Shown here: positions 1-6,781 of the stretch, one piece after another
Position numbering within the stretch: the first letter of the stretch is position 1
Layout of the letters: the number at the start of each line of letters is the position of its first letter
Assembly (NCBI GenBank): GCA_016191795.1
Contig: JACPVK010000120.1
Span: 1 to 6,949, forward strand
DNA: 6,949 nt
Direction: 5' to 3'
Source: Gammaproteobacteria bacterium
GTDB taxonomy: Bacteria; Pseudomonadota; Gammaproteobacteria; SZUA-229
The notes under the pieces: generated by a model
The model's database searches: none
The model's input: only the letters and a program-made list of their open reading frames with translations
Told to the model about the DNA's origin: nothing
Position numbers and translations under genes: made by a program

Positions 1-2148
1 AGGGTGTCTGGTTTTGGCAAAACCAGCAGTCAACTCCAGTGCTTTCCTGGAACTGGACTGATCACCACGCGTATCAAGCAAGAGTGAGGCAAGATTATTT
101 GCTGCCATTTGATTGGCAGGGTTTACCGCAATAATTGCTTCATAAACCGCTACAGCTTTATCATAATTCTTCTGCGTCTCATGCAATGAAGCCAGCTGCA
201 ACTGAATCTGAATCGGATGGGATGCCTGTGCCACCCCCTTTTCGAGAACAGCTTGAGCGCCTGCTATGTTCTTTTGCGCCAGGTATACTGATGCAGCGCT
301 CATATAAGGGACTTCCCATTTGCCATTCTTCATTGCTTTATTGAAATACTCGAGAGCCTTGTTCATGTCATTACGTGAAGCATAAACCTGACCCAGCAAC
401 TGATTGGCAATTAGGTCATCTGCATTGGCAGTCAACCGTACCTGCAACAAATCGATAGCTTTTTGTTCCTGTTTCAGTACCATGTGCATCTGCACAACAG
501 CTTCGAGTGGCTTGTATACAGATCTGGAATTTTTCAATGCCGTTTCAAACTCAGTCAGTGCAGATTCGTATTGTTTCTTTGCCACATAGTACTGGCCGCG
601 CTGCATAAAGACCTCTTCCTTGTCAGGAAAGAAAACTTTCAACTGATCGAGTAGAGTTTTGATCGCCTGCTCATCATTACCAGCTTCCAACAACCTCAGC
701 TTGCCTTCCATTAAATCATAATCTGCTTTGAAATATGCAAGCGCCTTATCAAGGGTATCCATCGCAAGTTTGATATCGTTTTTACTGTACTGGAAATTGG
801 CATAGTTAAGATGGTTTTTTGGATTTAGCGGGTCAGCTTCAAGTGCGCGCATCAGAACTTCCTTTGCCAATTCTGATTCTTTGTTACGCTCGTGAGCCTG
901 CGCAAGCAACAAAGCCGCCTCACTGTTCCTGGGTTCATCCTTAAGCACGGTGCGTAAAGCATTTATCACGGTCTGGTCATCCTGTTTCTGAAATGCAAGC
1001 TTGGCAGATATCAGTAAGGCCGATGTGTCATTGGGTTTTTCTTCCAATACATCACTTATTATTTTTTGCGATTTACTGAAATCACCTTTCGCAAGATAAA
1101 TATCAGCCAGCTGAACTTTGGCCTTTATACCTTCAGGTTCCAAATCCTGCTTATCTGAAATGAAATTGAGTACTTCAATAGCCTTATCAACCAACAGTAA
1201 TTCCTGATAAAACTTGACCAGTGCGAAACGCAGTTCATACATATCAGGTTTTTTCTTAATAGCAATCAACAACTCATCTTCTGCCATCTTGGCGCTCACC
1301 TTAGTTGCCAAATATTCAACCAGTACCAGATAACGCCTGACATCTTCTTCATCATCAGTAATTGCCTGGCGGAATACAGATTCAGCCTTTTCAGCTTGAT
1401 TACTGGTTGCATAAAACGTTGCCAGAGCAACTCTTGAATTATAATTATCTGGTTCTATTTCGATAATTTTTTTCAATTGCACTTCTGCAGTCAGCAGATC
1501 GCGACTATTTTTTACCAGCGACTGCGCTAGCATCATTCTCAAGGTCACCACATTAGGATTTTCCTGAATCCCTTTATTGAGTATGTTAATTACATCATCA
1601 TCCTGGCCTTTAGTTGCAAATATGGAAGCCATCAATGAGTACGCTTCTACTTGAGCACTATCTTTCTGAATAACCTGTCGCAATTTTTCAAGCGCCTGAT
1701 CTTTATTACCTTGTTTGATATCGATGACTGCATCAACTAAAGCAGCCTCGTTATGATCTGGTTTAATTGCCTCAACTTCCTGAAGCAGCTTTCTAGCCTG
1801 GCCGAGATATTCTTCTGTACCAACAATAGTATAGATTTTTGCAAGCTTAACTTTTGCGTCTACATGCTCAGGGGCCAGCTGAAGTACTTGCTGATAATTT
1901 GCAGCTGCCTTTTGTAAATCACGGCTATGGTCTTCGATTTGCCCCATGTAGTAATACGGCTCTGCAAATTTTGGATCAATTTGCATAACGTTTTTAAATT
2001 CGACCTTCGCCTTGTCGTAATTTTTCTCGGCAAAATAGGCTTTACCCTTTTCCATATACTTGGCTTTGCGCTCTTCAGCGCCGCCACACGCAGTTAAAAC
2101 CACAGCTAAACCTACCGCCAGAATTTTAAGTTTTGTTTTAGATTTCAT
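1..2148 (-). CDS. TPR-repeat lipoprotein, PrsT-like (C-terminus cut by window edge)
   Basis: The frame is open for 716 codons from the ATG at 2148 to base 1 with no stop, so the 3' end lies outside the window. The N-terminus is a lipoprotein signal: basic start (MKSKTKLK), hydrophobic stretch 9-18 and lipobox LTAC with the acceptor Cys at 21. Gly-Gly follows the Cys and there is no Asp at +2, which favours outer-membrane sorting. The rest is almost entirely degenerate tetratricopeptide repeats from about 29 onward. Clear units are near 31-60 (KAYFAEKNYDKAKVEF), 66-95, 136-163, 235-264, 345-372, 515-541, 583-609 and 648-677 (NYDKAVAVYEAII). Exosortase-linked TPR lipoproteins (PrsT family) usually run to about 900 residues. 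The last visible part (NNLASLLLDTRGD) resembles the penultimate repeats of such proteins, so perhaps 100-200 residues are missing. A periplasmic scaffold role in polysaccharide or protein export is inferred from family and neighbours. The lipoprotein and TPR calls are firm; the PrsT link is moderate. Confidence 0.92.
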   Translation of the reverse strand, partial: MKSKTKLKILAVGLAVVLTACGGAEERKAKYMEKGKAYFAEKNYDKAKVEFKNVMQIDPKFAEPYYYMGQIEDHSRDLQKAAANYQQVLQLAPEHVDAKVKLAKIYTIVGTEEYLGQARKLLQEVEAIKPDHNEAALVDAVIDIKQGNKDQALEKLRQVIQKDSAQVEAYSLMASIFATKGQDDDVINILNKGIQENPNVVTLRMMLAQSLVKNSRDLLTAEVQLKKIIEIEPDNYNSRVALATFYATSNQAEKAESVFRQAITDDEEDVRRYLVLVEYLATKVSAKMAEDELLIAIKKKPDMYELRFALVKFYQELLLVDKAIEVLNFISDKQDLEPEGIKAKVQLADIYLAKGDFSKSQKIISDVLEEKPNDTSALLISAKLAFQKQDDQTVINALRTVLKDEPRNSEAALLLAQAHERNKESELAKEVLMRALEADPLNPKNHLNYANFQYSKNDIKLAMDTLDKALAYFKADYDLMEGKLRLLEAGNDEQAIKTLLDQLKVFFPDKEEVFMQRGQYYVAKKQYESALTEFETALKNSRSVYKPLEAVVQMHMVLKQEQKAIDLLQVRLTANADDLIANQLLGQVYASRNDMNKALEYFNKAMKNGKWEVPYMSAASVYLAQKNIAGAQAVLEKGVAQASHPIQIQLQLASLHETQKNYDKAVAVYEAIIAVNPANQMAANNLASLLLDTRGDQSSSRKALELTAGFAKTRHP

Positions 2149-2152
2149 TCCG

Positions 2153-2158
2153 CTCTCC
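2153..2158 (-). promoter_or_regulatory. Ribosome binding site of the TPR lipoprotein gene
   Basis: Reading the minus strand, GGAGAG precedes the ATG at 2148. The GGAG core ends 6 nt before the start codon, a normal Shine-Dalgarno spacing. It fixes the start, which also gives a complete lipoprotein signal peptide. It is the only strong ribosome binding site seen among the genes in this window. Confidence 0.8.
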
Positions 2159-2206
2159 ACCCGTTATTTTAATTTAGCGACCTTATCCGGTGCATTTAAT
2201 TCAATT

Positions 2207-2233
2207 TTTATAAACCGTTATGCAAAATCACAA
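2207..2233 (-). promoter_or_regulatory. Possible sigma-70 promoter for the TPR lipoprotein gene
   Basis: On the minus strand a TATAAA box (2212-2207, five of six matches to TATAAT) lies 15 nt downstream of TTGTGA (2233-2228, four of six matches to TTGACA). The spacer is shorter than the optimal 17 nt. The region is A+T-rich, and transcription would start near 2200, leaving an untranslated leader of about 50 nt. A separate promoter is plausible because 183 nt and a hairpin separate this gene from the upstream operon. The assignment rests on weak consensus matches only. Confidence 0.25.
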
Positions 2234-2241
2234 AACCACCC

Positions 2242-2289
2242 TCTCAACAAGAGTGAGACAATATTTCAACTTCATTTGTGTTGTTGAGA
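2242..2289. repeat. 9-bp perfect inverted repeat upstream of the TPR gene
   Basis: TCTCAACAA (2242-2250) is the exact reverse complement of TTGTTGAGA (2281-2289), with 30 nt between the arms. Short related words (TGAGAC at 2254-2259 and 2285-2290) also recur in the interval. The element lies just upstream of the candidate -35 box of the TPR gene. It could be a regulator site with two half-sites, an RNA stem, or chance. Confidence 0.35.
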
Positions 2290-2310
2290 CTCAGCTAACA
2301 CATATACGCA

Positions 2311-2332
2311 GGCTGCACCTTCAGGTGCAGCC
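2311..2332 (-). terminator. Perfect GC-rich hairpin at the 3' end of the exosortase operon
   Basis: GGCTGCACCT (2311-2320) and AGGTGCAGCC (2323-2332) are exact reverse complements. They give a 9-bp stem with a four-base loop (TGAA on the minus-strand RNA). The stem starts on the last base of the stop codon of the membrane transferase gene. Position and strength suit a transcript end or an RNA-stabilising element. The minus strand after it (TGCGTATATGTG) has no T-run, so it is not a canonical intrinsic terminator. In the plus direction it is followed by an A-run rather than a T-run. Confidence 0.45.
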
Positions 2333-3951
2333 TACAAAAAACCTCTAACCACGATCAGCGCCAGCGATGCTGACACACCCAGCCTGAACACATCCAGCTT
2401 TTTACTGACCACATTCATCACCGCTTCACAGCTATAAAACAGCACAATCAACTTGAATGCCGAGTCACCCAGGGGCATTTCACTGGTGGAGAATTCTGGC
2501 AGATTGGGCACAAGCAAGACAAGCAATACCACCAGAAAATCGAGCGGCGTAATCTGAAATGTTCTGGTTGCCGAAAACCTCACCTTAACTGCAAACGCTA
2601 TGGCCAGAATCACCATATATATATTTATAACATCAGTATATTCTGATATATATGAAATACTCGATTCCAGCAGGTAGACAGCCAGTACGCAAACCACATA
2701 CACCACGGCTTTCTCTGCCATTGTCACCACAGGCATGAACATCGTGAACAATATAAACAGTACCAGCAGAACCAATGCCAGCATCGCAATATCCTGTTCA
2801 ATAGTTTTGGGCACTAAAATGCTAAAAATGAGAAATAAAGGAATACCAATCTTTAACAACAAGGTCGGTACTTTCTCCAGCATGCCCGTAGAAGCAAGCC
2901 ATTTGATCCCCAGACGTAGACGGGAATCGGCAGCCGCAGCGCGATGAACACGCCAGTTAGTTTTCATGGCGCGATGAAACAGAAACAGCGCCGCAAAACT
3001 TAGCAGGAAATAAACCGAGAAAATCAGCGCATCAGATTCATACAGCAATGCAAAAGCCGAACCAACAAATATGCACTGCACCACATAAATAACCAGTACC
3101 GCTTCATAATGATCAAATCCAAGAGCCAGTAATTTATGGTGGATATGATTTTTATCAGGAGAAAACGGCGATCGTCTTTCGTATATGCGCTGCGCCATGA
3201 CAGCAAACGTATCCAGTATCGGTAATCCGAGTAACAACAAAGGGATAACCGGACTCATGGCTACATTAACCTGTTGCGACAGGACAACAACTAAAACACC
3301 TGCACTAAAACCCAGAAACTGACTACCTGTATCACCCATAAACACACGCGCCGGGTAAGTGTTGTGACGCAAGAAACCCATAATGGCTCCTGCGACTGCC
3401 ATGCATAAAATGACCAGCTGCGTATTACCAGATTGAAAACCAATAAACGCAATCATGCAAAATGACAGCAAGGTAGTGCCACCCGCCAGACCGTCCAGAC
3501 CATCGGACAAATTGATGGCATTGGTTATACCAACCAGCGCAAAAATCGTAAAAGGAATAGCAATGTAGTCAGGTAAGGGGGATTCGAGAAACGGCATGTT
3601 GCGTACAACCACATCCGCACCCAGTACAACAATCAGCACAGCAAGAACTTGCCCTAAAAACTTGATGCGATAATGGAGGTCGGAACGGTCGTCCCAAATA
3701 CCGAAAAAAAGCAACACCGAAAAGGACGCAAGCAATGCGAGGTGTTTTTGATCCAGCGGCAGCCAGAACAACACAGGCACCATTACACCAATAATCATCG
3801 CAATACCGCCAATACGCGGTATTGCTTGTGAATGCACCTTGCGCGCATCCGGCAAGTCGATGGCACCAATGAGTGGAGCCAGCCGTATCAACGGCGGCAC
3901 CAGCAGCATGCTGATAACCAACGACACGATAAAAGCAAACAGATACTGCAT
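2332..3951 (-). CDS. WecA/MraY-family polyprenyl-phosphate sugar-1-phosphate transferase with extra C-terminal membrane domain
   Basis: A 539-residue polytopic membrane protein of the PNPT family. These enzymes transfer a HexNAc-1-phosphate, typically GlcNAc-1-P, from UDP-sugar to undecaprenyl phosphate as the first step of glycan assembly. Family motifs appear in order in residues 1-330: DLPDARKVHSQAIPRIGG at 32-49, the Asp pair D87-D88 (GIWDDRSD), NAINLSDGLDGLAGG at 144-158 with D150 and D153, FMGDTGS at 204-210 with the metal-binding D207, and the WecA-type cytoplasmic loop RRSPFSPDKNHIHH at 259-272. Usual family length is about 330-380 residues. Here a further ~180 residues with about six hydrophobic segments (roughly 364-380, 387-410, 414-428, 440-457, 470-482, 498-535) follow a basic linker at 330-350; I do not recognise that part. 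The ATG at 3951 lies 10 nt after the exosortase stop and has only a weak Shine-Dalgarno, suggesting coupled translation. The catalytic family is firm, the exact sugar unknown. Confidence 0.93.
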   Translation of the reverse strand: MQYLFAFIVSLVISMLLVPPLIRLAPLIGAIDLPDARKVHSQAIPRIGGIAMIIGVMVPVLFWLPLDQKHLALLASFSVLLFFGIWDDRSDLHYRIKFLGQVLAVLIVVLGADVVVRNMPFLESPLPDYIAIPFTIFALVGITNAINLSDGLDGLAGGTTLLSFCMIAFIGFQSGNTQLVILCMAVAGAIMGFLRHNTYPARVFMGDTGSQFLGFSAGVLVVVLSQQVNVAMSPVIPLLLLGLPILDTFAVMAQRIYERRSPFSPDKNHIHHKLLALGFDHYEAVLVIYVVQCIFVGSAFALLYESDALIFSVYFLLSFAALFLFHRAMKTNWRVHRAAAADSRLRLGIKWLASTGMLEKVPTLLLKIGIPLFLIFSILVPKTIEQDIAMLALVLLVLFILFTMFMPVVTMAEKAVVYVVCVLAVYLLESSISYISEYTDVINIYMVILAIAFAVKVRFSATRTFQITPLDFLVVLLVLLVPNLPEFSTSEMPLGDSAFKLIVLFYSCEAVMNVVSKKLDVFRLGVSASLALIVVRGFL

Positions 3952-3961
3952 CAGAACTTAA

Positions 3962-5554
3962 TCAATCCGGCACATATTCAGTAATAAAAGGACTGATCCT
4001 GGCAGCGAAATCTGACAGGCGTTTATCCGCCTCATCCAGGCTGTCATTCTGGTCAACCAGCGTGGTCAGACGTATCAGAGCACCATCGGTACGATTGCGC
4101 GTTAATGCATCCCAAAACAAATACCACTTCACGAGATATTCATTGGTAACAATGCGCCCACGCTGCTGGAACCAGTAATACACCAGCTGCTTGACTTCCC
4201 CCTTGGATATAACCAGGCGGTTCACCACTAAAGGTTGACCTGAAATATTTACATTAGCAACACCCTGCTGCTCAAGGCTGGTAATACGCCAGCCACCACC
4301 AGGTATACATGAACGTGGCGAATGGGCCGACGCTCCCTTGCGCTGAGATGCATAATATGCCGAATAGAAATTGACGGTTTTGCCTTGTGCACTCATGTAA
4401 TCGTTCATCACATAGTCATCCAGCTGTAAGGCATCAATATATATCTGTTCAAGATAACCACGTTTGCCTTCCCAGCCTTCAAGCTGCACGGGAAACAGGA
4501 TATATTGCTTGCGCTCCGGTTCAATTTCAGTGCGCTCAGGCATAGCCACGGATGACAGCGCTGCAAGGGCCAGTATTACAACAGATGCGATAAATGGTTT
4601 GGGAATTTTGCGATATTTAATTTCAGCGTCTTTTGGCGTTGGCGCAGGAAAATCCAGACCAAACGCCTCACGCAATGGCAGCCTGGTCTTTCCTACACTC
4701 GAAAGAATCAGCATCTCAATTATAAGAATGCCTATACAGCCCATAAATACAACCCAGCCTTCAAAGTCGTGTAATACGCCTTCAGCCAACTCAGGGCCCC
4801 AGTATTCAACAGTTACCCCAATAGCACCAATACGAAAACTGTTCATTAATACTGTAAGTGGAATGGTTGAAAGAAAAATAATAGCTTTTTTCCAGATCTC
4901 TCCTTTAAAGAAATAGGCAGAAATAAAGCCCAGCGTCATTAGCGGAAATAGATAGTTCAATCCACTACATGCTTCAACCACTTGCATTTGCATCTGACCA
5001 AGGTCAATTACATTACCTTCAAGATAAACGCTGATATCAAACAGTCGTATGAATGCAACACCGATCTGCGATGATATCAATTGCAACTGGGACGATAGAT
5101 TATTAAAAATGAAATTAGGCAGGGGTATCATAAAGAAAAGAATAAGCAACGGTATTGCTACAATCTTGAATGACCGCCATCCCGTCAATGACAAAACAAG
5201 ACCATACAAAGCGACCAAAAATGCATATTGTATTACCGTGTAAACTGAGCTTAATTCTCCGAGATAAAACAAACCCAGGCCAAGGATAAGGATAAAAACG
5301 CCCAGCCATGACTGGCTAAATTCCAGCTTCTCCAGTTGATCGCTTTTCTGCCAGATTAAAAAGAGCGTAATAAACGGAATAATATAACCATGCCCGTATT
5401 CTTCACGGGTATTCCACCAAACCACCATCAATTCAAGGCCATCATAATAAATCAGCCCCAGCATTGCCGCACATATAGCCAGCAAACCCCATAGCAAATT
5501 TGATTCTTTCCATACTAAGTTTGATTGTTCATTTACCGTATTCATAATCATCAC
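3962..5554 (-). CDS. xrtD: Exosortase fused to EpsI domain, XrtD-like (VPLPA-CTERM-specific type)
   Basis: A 530-residue inner-membrane protein. Residues about 19-290 form the multi-spanning exosortase (EpsH) core, a transpeptidase-like family that processes C-terminal sorting signals of exported proteins. The proposed catalytic triad is visible: C196 in VEACSGLNYLFPL, R241 in MNSFRIG and H262 in LHDFEGW. A further hydrophobic segment at 319-337 leads into a C-terminal EpsI (DUF3485) domain with FPVQLEGWEG at 354-363, HSPRSCIPGGGW at 411-422 and YYWFQQRGR at 459-467. RTDGALIRL at 488-496 is also typical of EpsI. The fusion length and the NSFRIG / LHDFEGW context match XrtD as I remember it better than XrtA, whose His lies in a different motif (VDHLIYGW). 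Exosortase-EpsI is near certain, the subtype moderate. Numbering starts at the GTG at 5554; ATG codons at 5551 and 5545 are equally possible starts because no Shine-Dalgarno distinguishes them. Only 3 nt separate it from the upstream glycosyltransferase gene. Confidence 0.93.
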   Translation of the reverse strand: MMIMNTVNEQSNLVWKESNLLWGLLAICAAMLGLIYYDGLELMVVWWNTREEYGHGYIIPFITLFLIWQKSDQLEKLEFSQSWLGVFILILGLGLFYLGELSSVYTVIQYAFLVALYGLVLSLTGWRSFKIVAIPLLILFFMIPLPNFIFNNLSSQLQLISSQIGVAFIRLFDISVYLEGNVIDLGQMQMQVVEACSGLNYLFPLMTLGFISAYFFKGEIWKKAIIFLSTIPLTVLMNSFRIGAIGVTVEYWGPELAEGVLHDFEGWVVFMGCIGILIIEMLILSSVGKTRLPLREAFGLDFPAPTPKDAEIKYRKIPKPFIASVVILALAALSSVAMPERTEIEPERKQYILFPVQLEGWEGKRGYLEQIYIDALQLDDYVMNDYMSAQGKTVNFYSAYYASQRKGASAHSPRSCIPGGGWRITSLEQQGVANVNISGQPLVVNRLVISKGEVKQLVYYWFQQRGRIVTNEYLVKWYLFWDALTRNRTDGALIRLTTLVDQNDSLDEADKRLSDFAARISPFITEYVPD

Positions 5555-5557
5555 TAA

Positions 5558-6778
5558 TTATTGTTTTAAATCCGAAAGAATTTGAATATATCTACCAGCC
5601 AGCACAGTCCTGTCAAAATAGCTGGATACATATGCCCGGCCTTTTTCACCACATGAATTTAACTCTGCCTTATTATCTGCCAGAGACACAACAGCATTCG
5701 CCAACTGCTCTGCATTTTCCGGCTCAATCGCTATGCCAGCGCCAGACTCATCCAGCATTTGCTTCACTTCACCTTCAACACCCAGAATAATGGGGCGTTT
5801 CATGGCCATACTTTCAAAAATTTTTGAAGGTATCACCGTTTTGAAAAGGTCAGATTTTTTCAACAATATCAGACTCACATCTGAAATCGCCCAATATTCC
5901 GGCATCATAGACTTGGGCTGCTGGTCCAGCATAATAACATTAGTCAGGCCTTTTTCTTCCTTCAACTTCCTGATTCTTGCTTTTTCGGCGCCATCACCAA
6001 TCAGCAAAAATTTGATATCAGCCCGCGCTTTTAGTATCTCAGCAGCTTCTAATATAGTTTCAAGATGGTGCGCCATACCGTGGGTACCAAAGTATGAAGC
6101 GATGAAGGAATCGCTATATTCATTGGCCAGTGAATCTCTAACATTCACCTTGTCAGGTTCATAGAATGACAAGTCAACGCCATTCTTGATAACTGTAATT
6201 TTCTCTGCAGAAACACCTTTCTTCACCATGTGGGCTTTAAAAGCATCGGTAACTGGAACGATATGATTTGCTTTCCTGTATGCAAACGATTCAAGAAACT
6301 CCAGGATCCTGATAATGGCTTTGTTCTTGATTGCACCCACTGTCAAAATAGATTCCGGCCACAGGTCTCGTATCTCAAGCACCCAGGGCACACGCTTGAA
6401 CAGTTTTACAGGATAACCGGCCAGGCCGCAAAAAAATTGAGGCGAAGTAGAAATAACAACATCAACCCTGGGCAAAAAAGGAATAGCCAGCATAACAGCC
6501 AGCATGTAACTAACATAATTTAATGTCCGTTTGATGAAGCCTTCATTGGGCGTTACAAACGTCCACAACCTGATGACCTGAATACCCTTCACTACTTCCT
6601 TTTGGTACAGGTGATTTTTATATCCGTCATATACCTTGCCTCGTGGATGATTAGGCGCAGCCGTTACAACCGTTACTTCGTGACCCTGCTCTACCCAATA
6701 TCTGCAATGCTCAAAAGTGCGGGTTGCAGGCGCGTTCACTTCAGGCGGAAAATAATGTGTCAGAAATAATATTTTCAT
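5558..6778 (-). CDS. GT4-family glycosyltransferase, WbuB-like
   Basis: A 406-residue GT-B-fold retaining glycosyltransferase expected to add a sugar from a nucleotide-sugar donor to a lipid-linked glycan on the cytoplasmic face of the inner membrane. The N-terminal acceptor domain opens with LTHYFPPEVNAPATR (6-20), typical of WbuB-like enzymes, then APNHPRGKVYDGY (41-53) and the group's signature RDLWPES (137-143). The C-terminal donor domain begins near 225 with YFGTHGMAHHLETILEAA (229-246), continues through LLIGDGAEKARI (258-269) and contains the conserved glutamate E322 in PSKIFESMAMKRPII (317-331). Length is normal for the group. It has no clear signal peptide; hydrophobic stretches near 85-105 and 105-120 probably make it a peripheral membrane protein. 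The ATG at 6778 lies 3 nt after the preceding stop without a good Shine-Dalgarno, so coupled translation is likely. Donor and acceptor sugars cannot be read from sequence, so no symbol is given. Confidence 0.92.
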   Translation of the reverse strand: MKILFLTHYFPPEVNAPATRTFEHCRYWVEQGHEVTVVTAAPNHPRGKVYDGYKNHLYQKEVVKGIQVIRLWTFVTPNEGFIKRTLNYVSYMLAVMLAIPFLPRVDVVISTSPQFFCGLAGYPVKLFKRVPWVLEIRDLWPESILTVGAIKNKAIIRILEFLESFAYRKANHIVPVTDAFKAHMVKKGVSAEKITVIKNGVDLSFYEPDKVNVRDSLANEYSDSFIASYFGTHGMAHHLETILEAAEILKARADIKFLLIGDGAEKARIRKLKEEKGLTNVIMLDQQPKSMMPEYWAISDVSLILLKKSDLFKTVIPSKIFESMAMKRPIILGVEGEVKQMLDESGAGIAIEPENAEQLANAVVSLADNKAELNSCGEKGRAYVSSYFDRTVLAGRYIQILSDLKQ

Positions 6779-6781
6779 GAA

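Noticed and set aside
1860..2087. 75-codon minus-strand open frame inside the TPR gene
   Set aside because: It is in a different frame from the 716-codon lipoprotein frame, which explains the same bases with a signal peptide and TPR repeats.
2222..2243. Sigma-54-like GG...GC promoter upstream of the TPR gene
   Set aside because: The minus strand has TGG then TTGCA-like bases, but 12 nt separate GG from GC instead of the required 10.
2060..2287. 75-codon plus-strand open frame across the TPR gene start and intergenic region
   Set aside because: It overlaps the lipoprotein signal peptide on the opposite strand and has no family features.
2614..2654. AT-rich inverted repeat CATATATAT / ATATATATG
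   Set aside because: It falls inside the transferase coding region, in a run of Ile/Tyr/Val/Ser codons; simple A/T alternation explains the symmetry.
4464..4916. 150-codon plus-strand open frame opposite the exosortase gene
   Set aside because: It lies wholly antisense to a conserved, motif-rich coding region, has a low-complexity Ser/Ile/Arg-rich product and no ribosome binding site; it is a shadow frame.
4711..5560. Classical XrtA exosortase
   Set aside because: The catalytic His is in LHDFEGW and the chain is fused to EpsI; the XrtA-type VDHLIYGW motif is absent, so an XrtD-like assignment is preferred, though not certain.
5733..6164. 143-codon plus-strand open frame opposite the glycosyltransferase gene
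   Set aside because: Antisense to the conserved donor-binding domain of the glycosyltransferase, with no recognisable protein features.
6230..6523. 97-codon plus-strand open frame
   Set aside because: Antisense to the glycosyltransferase signature region; composition is that of a complement-strand shadow.
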